This document shows, piece by piece, positions 33,260 to 40,792 of a stretch of 64,000 bases of DNA. This stretch comes from Porcincola sp945869225 (GTDB lineage: Bacteria; Bacillota; Clostridia; Lachnospirales; Lachnospiraceae). Below the pieces are notes generated by a model that had not been told where the DNA came from, made no database searches, and was given only the letters and a program-made list of their open reading frames with translations. The stretch covers positions 1-64,000 of the forward strand of contig NZ_JBQKGW010000015.1 of NCBI RefSeq assembly GCF_052118625.1. Direction: 5' to 3'. The stretch's first letter is position 1; each line of letters begins with the position of its first letter. A program made the translations under genes and the position numbers.

Positions 33260-33377
33260 AGATAAAGGCGACTTGAAGAATGGCAGAAACACTGCTATGA
33301 TGCAAAACGGTATGTTTGACAAGGGTGAACGATGTGACAGGTGATCGCAGGTGCGGGAGCCTGCGGGGGAGCATTTG

Positions 33378-34085
33378 ATGAGCAGTGAAATGAAGAGAAG
33401 AATCCTGATGACGATCGCAGGGGTCTGCATCTGTGGACTGAGTGTCGGGATGTTCAGTTTTTCGGATCTGGGTCTTGACCCGTTTCAGGTCTTCGCACAT
33501 GGGACCTGGCATCTGGTGCATATGGGATTTGGAACCTTCTATGCGCTGGTGAACATCGTGCTCCTCGTACTCATTTTTTTCGTGAACCGGCGTAAGATCG
33601 GGCTTGGGACGGTCATCAATCTGTTTGGAGTCGGCTATATGGCAGAATTCTCGGAGTGGGTGATTCGTCATTTCGTCCATACGGAGTCATTTGGTGTCCG
33701 CTTTCTGTTCCTGGTTCTGGGAATTGTGGTGATGTGCCTGTCCTCCGCCATCTACTTTACGGCAGACCTCGGGGTTTCAACCTATGATGCCATCGCACTT
33801 ACAATCGCGGAGCGGACTCGTTTTCAGTTCCGGTTTATCCGGATTGCAACCGATCTTGTCTGTGTGGTGACCGGCTGGGTGGTTCTGGATCTGACAAGGC
33901 TGTCGAGCTTTCCGAAGGGCGGATCTGCCCTGCAGATTCTCATGTGGTCGCTCGGCGGGACGGTCGGTGTCGGGACGATCATCACGGCATTCTTCATGGG
34001 GCCGCTGATCGCTTATTTTAACAGGAAGGTCGCAGAGCCGATGCGGTACGGCAGACAATCAGGTGCGGCAGGCGCGGGATCCTGA
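33378..34085 (+). CDS. YczE/YitT-type integral membrane protein
   Basis: A 235-residue protein with about six hydrophobic segments. The N-terminal GVCICGLSVGMFSFSDLGLDPFQVFAHG (residues about 15-42) matches the YczE/YyaS/YitT group, whose function is not settled. A second copy of the pattern, AIYFTADLGVSTYDAI, shows the usual internal repeat. GGGGAG lies 7 bases before the ATG at 33378. No partner gene is obvious; it is 84 bp upstream of the dehydrogenase gene on the same strand. Confidence 0.75.
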   Translation: MSSEMKRRILMTIAGVCICGLSVGMFSFSDLGLDPFQVFAHGTWHLVHMGFGTFYALVNIVLLVLIFFVNRRKIGLGTVINLFGVGYMAEFSEWVIRHFVHTESFGVRFLFLVLGIVVMCLSSAIYFTADLGVSTYDAIALTIAERTRFQFRFIRIATDLVCVVTGWVVLDLTRLSSFPKGGSALQILMWSLGGTVGVGTIITAFFMGPLIAYFNRKVAEPMRYGRQSGAAGAGS

Positions 34086-34169
34086 CGGGAACAGACGGGC
34101 CTGAAATAGGAACGGCGCTGATGCGGATGCTGCCGGAGGGCAGGGTTGACAGAAAGGAGTGACTGAACG

Positions 34170-35153
34170 ATGAAGATTATGTTTTATTCACTGAGGCCGT
34201 TTGATGAACTTTCATATGCGGAGAAGTTCAGCAAACAGTACGGGATTGATTTTGCCTGGACGGCGGATTACCCGAATCCGGACAATATTAAGCTCGCTGA
34301 GGGATGTGACGCAGTCAGTTCGACACCCTGCGATATGAGCGCAAAGTATATCGACGCATTCCATGATCTTGGGGTGAAATACCTGCCCTGCCGCAGCATT
34401 GGATATGATCACATCGACATGAATGAAGCCCGGAAGCTCGGCATGAAGGTTTCCAACGTGAGCTATGCTCCTGGAGGAGTCGCGAACTATGCCATCATGA
34501 TGATGCTGATGCTCCTGCGGAAGATGATGCCGATCATGAAACGGGCTGAGATTCAGGATTACCATCTGAAGGGGAAGATGGGGAGAGACATCTCGAACTG
34601 TACGGTCGGTGTGATCGGAACCGGTCGGATCGGACGTACCGTGATTCGCTCGTTATCAGGCTTCGGCTGCCGGATTCTGGCATATGATCCTTATCCGAAC
34701 GAGGAGGTCAGGAAGTATGCGTCCTATGTTTCGGCTGACGAGCTGCTGGCTCAGTCCGATATCATCACGCTTCATGCGCCGGCCAGCGAAGCCAACTATC
34801 ATATCCTGAACCGGGAAGCCTTCGGTAAATGCAAGGACGGTGTCCTGATCGTTAATGCGGCGCGCGGCACGCTGATTGATACCGCGGCACTGATCAGTGC
34901 GTTGGAGAGCGGGAAGGTCGGAGGAGCAGGCCTTGATGTCCTGGAGCATGAGGCCGGGCTGTACTATTACAACCGGGAAGGCGATGTTATCCGCAACGAT
35001 GAGATGAGCATCCTTCGTTCATTTCCGAACGTGATCCTCTCCCCGCATACTGCGTTCTACACCGATGACGCGGTGGAGTCCATGGTAAATGGAATCTTTG
35101 AGAGTGTCAGCTGCTGGGCGAGAGGGGTTGAGAACCCGCACGAGGTGCACTGA
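34170..35153 (+). CDS. D-2-hydroxyacid dehydrogenase (D-lactate dehydrogenase/VanH-like)
   Basis: A 327-residue NAD-dependent reductase of 2-oxo acids to D-2-hydroxy acids. The Rossmann motif is VGVIGTGRIGRTVI. Catalytic residues are the Arg in VNAARGTL, the Glu in DVLEHEAG, and the His in LSPHTAFYT. Residues 70-110 (CRSIGYDHIDMNEA, SYAPGGVANYA) are typical of the LDH/VanH/hydroxyisocaproate group. The next gene is an aminotransferase, so the likely substrate is a 2-oxo acid made from an amino acid. AAAGGAG precedes the ATG. Confidence 0.88.
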   Translation: MKIMFYSLRPFDELSYAEKFSKQYGIDFAWTADYPNPDNIKLAEGCDAVSSTPCDMSAKYIDAFHDLGVKYLPCRSIGYDHIDMNEARKLGMKVSNVSYAPGGVANYAIMMMLMLLRKMMPIMKRAEIQDYHLKGKMGRDISNCTVGVIGTGRIGRTVIRSLSGFGCRILAYDPYPNEEVRKYASYVSADELLAQSDIITLHAPASEANYHILNREAFGKCKDGVLIVNAARGTLIDTAALISALESGKVGGAGLDVLEHEAGLYYYNREGDVIRNDEMSILRSFPNVILSPHTAFYTDDAVESMVNGIFESVSCWARGVENPHEVH

Positions 35154-35195
35154 ACACGAAGAAACAGGTATACACAGGGCTTGAGGAGGATGAAT

Positions 35196-36365
35196 ATGGA
35201 ATTCAGCAGAACGGTGCAGCGGTTCGGAGATGAGATCTTCGCGGCACTCAATGAGAAGAAGATCGCGTTGGAAAAGCAGGGAAAGACGATCTACAACATG
35301 AGTGTCGGGACACCGGACTTTGAGACGCCGGAACACATCAAAAGAGCGCTGATTGAGGCAGCAAAGAAGCAGGACAGCTGGAAGTACGCGCTGCGCGATT
35401 CAGACCGGCTTGTCGAGGCAGTCATCTCTTATTATCAGAAGCGCTTCGGCGTGACGCTCAGGCCGGACCAGATCCAGAGCTGCAACGGGACGCAGGAGGG
35501 GATGGGCCATATCGGGATGGTGCTGGCGAACGAGGGCGATACGGTTCTTCTTCCGACGCCTTGCTATCCGGTTTTCATCACCAGCGTGAAGATGGCAGGG
35601 GCGGAACCCTGGTATTATCCGATGACCGCTGAGAATGGGTTTCTGCCGCGTGTGAGTGATATTCCGGAGGATGTCGCGCGTCGGGCAAAATACATGGTCG
35701 TGTCGCTTCCGTCCAATCCGATGGGCTCGGTCGGAACACCAGAGGTCTATGAGGAAATCATTGCCTTCGCGAAAAAGTACGATATCCTGATTGTCCATGA
35801 CAACGCGTACAGCGATATCATTTTCGACGGGGTGGAGGGGAAAAGCTTCCTCAGCTATCCAGGTGCGATGGATGTCGGGGTCGAGTTCTTTTCTCTGTCG
35901 AAGAGCTTTAATCTGACGGGCGCGAGAATCAGTTTTCTTGTGGGACGCAGCGATGTCGTGCAGGCTTACAAGAAGCTGCACACGCAGATTGACTTTGGTA
36001 TGTTCCTGCCGGTTCAGGAAGCGGCGATTGCGGCGCTGACCGGACCGCTGGATTCCGTGAAGGAGCAGTGCCGGAAGTATCAGGAGAGAAGGGATGCGCT
36101 CTGCGGCGGGTTCCGCTCCATTGGCTGGGATATGGTTGACAGCCATGGGAGCATGTTCGTCTGGGCGCCGATCCCGAAGCAGTATAAAAACAGGAATTCA
36201 ATGGCGTTCTGCCTGGATCTGATCGAGAAAAGCGGTGTCATCTGCACGCCTGGCTCCAGCTTCGGACCGCTGGGAGAGGGATATGTGCGCTTTGCGCTTG
36301 TGCTTCCGCCCGAAAAAATTCATGAAGCGGTGAATGCAGTCAAAAAGTCCGGAATCCTTGACTGA
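35196..36365 (+). CDS. PLP-dependent aminotransferase, class I/II
   Basis: A 389-residue fold-type I aminotransferase. Features are YNMSVGTPDFETPEHI, GTQEGMGHIGMVLANEGD, LPSNPMGSVG, the Asp/Tyr pair in HDNAYSDIIF, and the PLP lysine Lys236 in SLSKSFNLTGARI, with the C-terminal GEGYVRFAL Arg. The start is ATG 35196: GAGGAGG at 35183-35189 abuts the earlier ATG at 35190. Together with the dehydrogenase it could turn an amino acid into a D-2-hydroxy acid, a reductive amino-acid fermentation step. The amino acid is not predictable. Confidence 0.88.
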   Translation: MEFSRTVQRFGDEIFAALNEKKIALEKQGKTIYNMSVGTPDFETPEHIKRALIEAAKKQDSWKYALRDSDRLVEAVISYYQKRFGVTLRPDQIQSCNGTQEGMGHIGMVLANEGDTVLLPTPCYPVFITSVKMAGAEPWYYPMTAENGFLPRVSDIPEDVARRAKYMVVSLPSNPMGSVGTPEVYEEIIAFAKKYDILIVHDNAYSDIIFDGVEGKSFLSYPGAMDVGVEFFSLSKSFNLTGARISFLVGRSDVVQAYKKLHTQIDFGMFLPVQEAAIAALTGPLDSVKEQCRKYQERRDALCGGFRSIGWDMVDSHGSMFVWAPIPKQYKNRNSMAFCLDLIEKSGVICTPGSSFGPLGEGYVRFALVLPPEKIHEAVNAVKKSGILD

Positions 36366-36413
36366 AAGTAAAATTATTTTCGATAAATTGACATATTTCG
36401 TACAATTTGTAGC

Positions 36414-36442
36414 TTGACGCTCCGGAGTGTGAGTGTTAGTAT
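36414..36442 (+). promoter_or_regulatory. Promoter of the amino-acid ABC transporter operon
   Basis: TTGACG at 36414-36419, 17-base spacer, TAGTAT at 36437-36442. A TTGACA at 36388-36393 has no well-placed -10. Confidence 0.6.
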
Positions 36443-36476
36443 TTTCATATTCCGTAAGATAGCGGACAAGAGATGG

Positions 36477-36523
36477 AGTCTCGCGTAACTTTGCGATGGG
36501 GCAAAGTTCTGCGGGACTTTTTT
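36477..36523 (+). terminator. Terminator inside the leader of the amino-acid transporter operon
   Basis: An 18-bp arm from 36477 (AGTCTCGCGTAACTTTGC) pairs with 36501-36518 apart from two mismatches and one wobble, with a six-T run to 36523. It sits 35 bases past the promoter's -10 and 71 bases before the first gene. It is therefore either an attenuator or a read-through point for the upstream aminotransferase transcript. I recognise no riboswitch or T-box motif in the short leader. Confidence 0.75.
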
Positions 36524-36593
36524 ACGCTGATCAGTCAGGATGGCTGAAAGGTGTCATGCCGGCCTGTGGGTGCCGGAAGCGGAGGAGATCAGG

Positions 36594-37505
36594 ATGAGGA
36601 GAAAGGTTGTTTCGGCGGTTCTTTCAGCAGCGATGGTATTCTCGATGGCTGGTGCCTGTGCGGCATTCGGCGGGGAGACAGAGGCAGCTTCCGGGACGGA
36701 GGCAGGAACGGAGGCATTCACAGAGAGCCCGGAGGGCTCTGGTCTGATCAAGGACGGGGTGTTCTCCATTGCAAACGAGTGCGGCTACGCACCGTACAAC
36801 TGGTCACAGCCGGATGACTCGAATGATTCGGTTCCGATCGAGGACACCAGCGAGTATTCGAACGGCTATGATGTCATGATCGCGAAGAAGATCTGTGATG
36901 CGTATGGCTGGAAGCTGAAGGTCAACCGTCTGGACTGGGATTCTCTGATTCCGGCGGTGCAGTCCGGCCAGGTTGATGCCATCATCGCAGGTCAGTCGAT
37001 GACGGCGGAGCGCGCCAAGCAGGTAGATTTCGCGGGACCGTATCTGTACGCGACGATTGTGGTTGTCACAAAGAAGGACTCGAAGTTCGCGGGCGCGAAG
37101 GGTATCTCCGATCTGTCCGGAGGAAAGTGCACTTCCCAGATGGGAACGATCTGGTATGACACCTGCCTCCCGCAGATCAAGGGAGCGGATGTTCAGGAGG
37201 CAGCGGAGTCTGCGCCGGCGATGCTGATGGCGCTGGAGACAGGCGCGGTGGATTATGTCTGCACGGATATGCCGACGGCGCAGGGTGCAGTGGCGGCTTA
37301 TCCGGATATGACGATTCTTGACTTCTCCGGTTCGGATGACGACTTCAAGGTATCGGACGAGGATGTCAACATCGGAATCTCTGTCAAGAAGGGCAACACA
37401 GCGCTCAAGAGCGAGATCGATGCGGTGCTGAATACCATGGACAAGAAGGACTTTGATGACATCATGGCGGATGCGATCAAGATTCAGCCGATCACGAACA
37501 ACTGA
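36594..37505 (+). CDS. Amino-acid ABC transporter substrate-binding protein (family 3)
   Basis: A 303-residue extracytoplasmic binding protein. The signal sequence MRRKVVSAVLSAAMVFSMAG runs to ACAAF; Cys22 fits a loose lipobox (AGAC), so it may be a lipoprotein. Residues 27-50 are a TEA-rich tether. The mature domain has the family-3 pattern: SIANECGYAPYNW, GYDVMIAKKICDAYGW, GQVDAIIAGQSMTAERAKQVDF, VSVKKG-like ISVKKGNTALK. GGAGGAG lies 6 bases before the ATG at 36594. It is followed by permease and ATPase genes, forming a polar amino-acid importer. Confidence 0.9.
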   Translation: MRRKVVSAVLSAAMVFSMAGACAAFGGETEAASGTEAGTEAFTESPEGSGLIKDGVFSIANECGYAPYNWSQPDDSNDSVPIEDTSEYSNGYDVMIAKKICDAYGWKLKVNRLDWDSLIPAVQSGQVDAIIAGQSMTAERAKQVDFAGPYLYATIVVVTKKDSKFAGAKGISDLSGGKCTSQMGTIWYDTCLPQIKGADVQEAAESAPAMLMALETGAVDYVCTDMPTAQGAVAAYPDMTILDFSGSDDDFKVSDEDVNIGISVKKGNTALKSEIDAVLNTMDKKDFDDIMADAIKIQPITNN

Positions 37506-37547
37506 TCAGTGGCGGGAGTTGTCAGATTACAATAGCAGGATGATAAG

Positions 37548-38432
37548 ATGGAACAGTTTGTAAAATTGGGAAGTGATATGGCCTCCCTCTGGTCGAAGTA
37601 TGGCGGGACGTATATGGGTGGTATCTGGCGGACGCTGATCCTGGCATCGGTCGGTACTGCGATCGGGTGCCTGATCGGTTTTCTGTGCGGCATTGTGCAG
37701 ACAATTCCGGTCAGCCGGAACGATTCAGTGATCAAGAAGGTGATTCTGAAGATTGTTCAGGTGATTCTGAGGATCTATGTGGAAGTGTTCCGGGGGACAC
37801 CGATGATCCTGCAGGCTGTGTTTATCTTCTATGGTCTTCCCTACTTCACCAACAATTCAATCCAGTTTGAGGGGAAGTGGCTGGTCTCCATCCTTGTCGT
37901 ATCGATTAATACGGGCGCCTATATGACGGAGTCGATGCGCGGCGGAATCATATCGGTCGACCCGGGGCAGACCGAGGGCGCCATGGCCATCGGCATGACG
38001 CATTTCCAGACGATGACATCTGTTGTTCTGCCGCAGGCAATCCGCAACATCATGCCTCAGATCGGAAACAACTTCATTATTAACGTGAAGGATACGTCTG
38101 TGATGTTTATCATCGGGTTCACGGATTTCTTCGCTGTTCACAAGTCTGTCGTCGGCGCGACCTTCACTTACTTCCCGTCGGCGGCGATCGAGATGATCGG
38201 TTACCTGACGATGACGCTTTTAGCTTCCTGGCTTCTGCGGCTTCTGGAGAAGCGGATGGATGGAAAGAGCGACTATGAGCTGGTGGCGGTGGATCAGCTT
38301 ACGCTTCCGGCCGGTGTTTATCATGTGAATGTGAAAAAGTCAGAGAAGAATATGAACCCGGATGAACGGGCAGCACTTCAGAAAGATGCCCAAAGCCAGA
38401 TTGAGGACAGGTCAGGAAAGGAGGTACGCTGA
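37548..38432 (+). CDS. Amino-acid ABC transporter permease (HisM/GlnP type)
   Basis: A 294-residue membrane permease. Hydrophobic segments begin at YMGGIWRTLILASVGTAIGC. The family signature runs EVFRGTPMILQAVFIFYGLP, TGAYMTESMRGGIISVDPGQ and the EAA motif EGAMAIGMTHFQTM. The C-terminal 60 residues form a hydrophilic cytoplasmic tail, longer than usual. It ends one base before the start of the ATPase gene and 42 bases after the binding-protein gene. Confidence 0.9.
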   Translation: MEQFVKLGSDMASLWSKYGGTYMGGIWRTLILASVGTAIGCLIGFLCGIVQTIPVSRNDSVIKKVILKIVQVILRIYVEVFRGTPMILQAVFIFYGLPYFTNNSIQFEGKWLVSILVVSINTGAYMTESMRGGIISVDPGQTEGAMAIGMTHFQTMTSVVLPQAIRNIMPQIGNNFIINVKDTSVMFIIGFTDFFAVHKSVVGATFTYFPSAAIEMIGYLTMTLLASWLLRLLEKRMDGKSDYELVAVDQLTLPAGVYHVNVKKSEKNMNPDERAALQKDAQSQIEDRSGKEVR

Positions 38433-38433
38433 G

Positions 38434-39246
38434 ATGGCTGATCAAAATGTACAGACAGGCGGCAGTCCGTCGGGGCAGATGGACGGGCAGGCCTCCGGAA
38501 GAACGGCCGCGGACGCCATCATCTCTGTCCGCCATCTCTCCAAGAGCTTTGGAAAGCATGAAGTTCTGAAGGACATTGATTTCAACGTGTTCAAGGGGGA
38601 TGTGACAACGGTGATCGGGGCTTCCGGAAGCGGAAAATCGACGCTTCTGCGGTGCATCAACCTGCTGGAGACACCCTCGTCCGGACAGATCCTTTATCAT
38701 GGTCAGGACGTCATGGGCAGACATATGGACGCGGCCGGATACCGTTCCCATGTGGGAATGGTCTTCCAGTCTTTCAATCTTTTCTACAATAAAAATGTCC
38801 TTGACAACTGCATGGTAGGGCAGATTCGTGTTCTGAAGCGGTCAAAGCAGCAGGCCTATGAGGAGGCAATCAAGTATCTTGGAAAGGTCGGGATGCTTCC
38901 GTACGTGAAGGCGAAGCCGAGACAGCTCTCTGGCGGACAGAAGCAGCGTGTCGCCATCGCGCGGGCGCTCGCGATGAATCCGGAGGTTCTGCTTTTTGAT
39001 GAGCCGACATCTGCGCTCGATCCGGAGATGGTCGGTGAGGTGCTGGATGTTATGTCGGCGCTCGCGAAGGAGGGCATGACCATGATTGTGGTCACGCATG
39101 AGATGGCATTTGCAAGGCAGGTCTCCACCCAGGTTGTCTACATGAACGATGGGGTGATCTGTGAGAGCGGGACGCCGGATCAGATTTTTGGCAATCCGCA
39201 GAATGACAAGACGAAGGATTTCCTTGCACGTTTTCTGAAGAGATAA
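38434..39246 (+). CDS. Amino-acid ABC transporter ATPase (HisP/GlnQ type)
   Basis: A 270-residue ATPase. Walker A is GASGSGKST, Q-loop MVFQSFNLFYN, signature LSGGQKQRV, Walker B VLLFDEPTSALD, H-loop THE. About 28 residues of Gly/Ser/Gln-rich sequence precede the usual start (IISVRHLSKSFG), an odd extension. AAGGAGG at 38418-38424 supports the ATG at 38434. It is the last gene of the importer operon, and a strong terminator follows. Confidence 0.92.
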   Translation: MADQNVQTGGSPSGQMDGQASGRTAADAIISVRHLSKSFGKHEVLKDIDFNVFKGDVTTVIGASGSGKSTLLRCINLLETPSSGQILYHGQDVMGRHMDAAGYRSHVGMVFQSFNLFYNKNVLDNCMVGQIRVLKRSKQQAYEEAIKYLGKVGMLPYVKAKPRQLSGGQKQRVAIARALAMNPEVLLFDEPTSALDPEMVGEVLDVMSALAKEGMTMIVVTHEMAFARQVSTQVVYMNDGVICESGTPDQIFGNPQNDKTKDFLARFLKR

Positions 39247-39302
39247 GGCGGAAGTCAGCTGTAAGGCGGACATCTGAAGCAGGATACAGACGTGAAAACA
39301 AC

Positions 39303-39358
39303 AAAAGCCGTCGCGGGCACACAGTGGGAAAGATCACAGTGCCGCGGCGGCTTTTTTT
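39303..39358 (+). terminator. Terminator of the amino-acid transporter operon
   Basis: AAAAGCCGTCGCGGGCAC (39303-39320) pairs with GTGCCGCGGCGGCTTTT (39339-39355) with minor mismatch, and a seven-T run ends at 39358. Confidence 0.9.
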
Positions 39359-39361
39359 GAA

Positions 39362-39411
39362 GGCGGCCGCCCGTCATCGGGTGCGGGGCACGAGATGACG
39401 AGGGAGCCGCC
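39362..39411 (+). repeat. Intergenic hairpin repeat, copy C (full nested stem-loop)
   Basis: The 19-bp core TCATCGGGTGCGGGGCACG lies at 39374-39392. Here the hairpin is complete: GGCGGC (39362-39367) with GCCGCC (39406-39411), CGTCATC (39372-39378) with GATGACG (39394-39400), and GTGC (39381-39384) with GCAC (39388-39391) around a GGG loop. Copies A and B keep the inner stem and the left flank. Confidence 0.7.
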
Positions 39412-39481
39412 GTGTTGTTCACGCAGGCCGGAAGTGTGGTAAGATCTGGGCAGAGTCCGGATGAAAGGGAGGCGTTTTTAT

Positions 39482-40048
39482 ATGGTGAATCTGAGGGAGA
39501 TTGAGGAGCAGAGTGCGCAGGCGGTCTCGGAGCTTCTGGAGGTGAGCCGTCTTGAGGAGGGCGATTTGTTTGTGGTCGGGTGCTCGAGCAGTGAGGTGCT
39601 GGGGGAGAAGATCGGGACACATACAAGCCTGGAGGCGGCAGAGGCCATCTACAGAGGGGTTGTGCGTGTGCTGCAGATGCGCGGAATCCAGCTTGCCGCG
39701 CAGTGCTGTGAGCATCTGAACCGGGCGCTTGTGGTGGAGCGCGAAACCTGCAGAGCCTTCAGCCTGGAGCAGGTGAATGCGATCCCGCAGCCGAACCATG
39801 CCGGGGGTGCATTTGCGACAACAGCGTGGAAGCAGATGCAGGATCCGGTTCTGGTGGAAAGCCTGGAGCAGAAGGCGTCCGCCGGGATTGATATCGGGCA
39901 GACGCTGATCGGGATGCATATCCATCCGGTTGTGGTGCCTGTCCGGGTCGGAATCCGGAAGATCGGGGAAGCGGTGGTGACCTGCGCCAGAAGAAGGCCG
40001 AAGTATGTGGGCGGTCAGCGCGCAATCTATGATGAGAGGCTGATGTGA
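39482..40048 (+). CDS. UPF0340/TIGR01440 family protein (YwlG-like)
   Basis: A 188-residue protein of the conserved YwlG/UPF0340 family, whose function is unknown. Key segments are VVGCSSSEVLGEKIGTHTS, QCCEHLNRALVVE and GIDIGQTLIGMHIHPVVVPV. AAAGGGAGG lies 9 bases before the ATG. Its stop overlaps the start of maf (TGATG), so the two are coupled. Confidence 0.85.
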   Translation: MVNLREIEEQSAQAVSELLEVSRLEEGDLFVVGCSSSEVLGEKIGTHTSLEAAEAIYRGVVRVLQMRGIQLAAQCCEHLNRALVVERETCRAFSLEQVNAIPQPNHAGGAFATTAWKQMQDPVLVESLEQKASAGIDIGQTLIGMHIHPVVVPVRVGIRKIGEAVVTCARRRPKYVGGQRAIYDERLM

Positions 40049-40725
40049 TGGACAAGATACGGTTGATCCTGGCTTCTCAGTCGCCGAGAAGGCTGGAGAT
40101 TCTCAGGCAGATCGGTTTCCAGCCGGAGGTGATCGTGAGCGGGATTGAGGAGCATACAGAAGAAACGATTCCGGAGCGGGTGGTCATGGATCTCTCCCGT
40201 CAGAAGGCGGAGAATGTGGCGGTCAGGCTTGCTGCTTCTCTTATACCGGCGAAGCATCCGGCCGGACGACAGTCAGAATCCATGGAAAGGGCATCAGGCA
40301 GGGAGACATCGGGACAGAACCCTGCGGACAGCAGACGGGAGCCGGCTGTGGTTGTGCTCGGCGCGGATACGGTGGTCTGCACAGGCGGGAGAATTCTTGG
40401 AAAGCCTCACTCGCATGAGGAGGCGGAGGAGATGATCCGGCTTCTTCAGGGACACACGCATCAGGTCTGCAGCGGCGTTACGCTGATCGGGACGGGCCTG
40501 GGCAGAAGCGTGACATTCGCGGAGACGACAGAGGTCGAGGTTGCGCCGATGACAGATGAGGAGATCCACGACTACGCGTACAGCGCGGAACCGATGGACA
40601 AGGCAGGAGGGTACGGTATTCAGGGATTTTTCGGCCGTTATATCACGGGCATCCGGGGAGATTATACGAACGTGGTCGGTCTCCCGGCCAGTGCTGTCTA
40701 CGAGAACCTGAAGAAACTGTTCTGA
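40048..40725 (+). CDS. maf: Maf-family nucleotide pyrophosphatase
   Basis: A 225-residue house-cleaning nucleotide pyrophosphatase. It has the Maf start LILASQSPRRLEIL, the ADTVVC catalytic Asp region, KPHSHEEAEEMI, and the C-terminal EPMDKAGGYGIQGFFGRYI followed by NVVGLP. About 35 extra residues (roughly 70-105) form a polar insert before the VVVLGADTVV strand, longer than usual Maf. It starts at ATG 40048, overlapping the stop of the UPF0340 gene. Confidence 0.9.
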   Translation: MDKIRLILASQSPRRLEILRQIGFQPEVIVSGIEEHTEETIPERVVMDLSRQKAENVAVRLAASLIPAKHPAGRQSESMERASGRETSGQNPADSRREPAVVVLGADTVVCTGGRILGKPHSHEEAEEMIRLLQGHTHQVCSGVTLIGTGLGRSVTFAETTEVEVAPMTDEEIHDYAYSAEPMDKAGGYGIQGFFGRYITGIRGDYTNVVGLPASAVYENLKKLF

Positions 40726-40792
40726 GCGGCGCCGCGCGATTCGGGTCGCCGTGGAATCATTCTGATGGAGGTTCTGGCTGAAAACGCTGATT

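Noticed and set aside
33156..33680. 174-codon minus-strand frame across the repeat B region
   Set aside because: It crosses a hairpin, the repeat and the antisense of a membrane protein gene, with no ribosome site.
36443..36593. Known metabolite riboswitch in the leader of the amino-acid transporter
   Set aside because: Only one terminator stem is present; I could not match conserved cores of the glycine, lysine, glutamine, guanidine, SAM or preQ1 classes.
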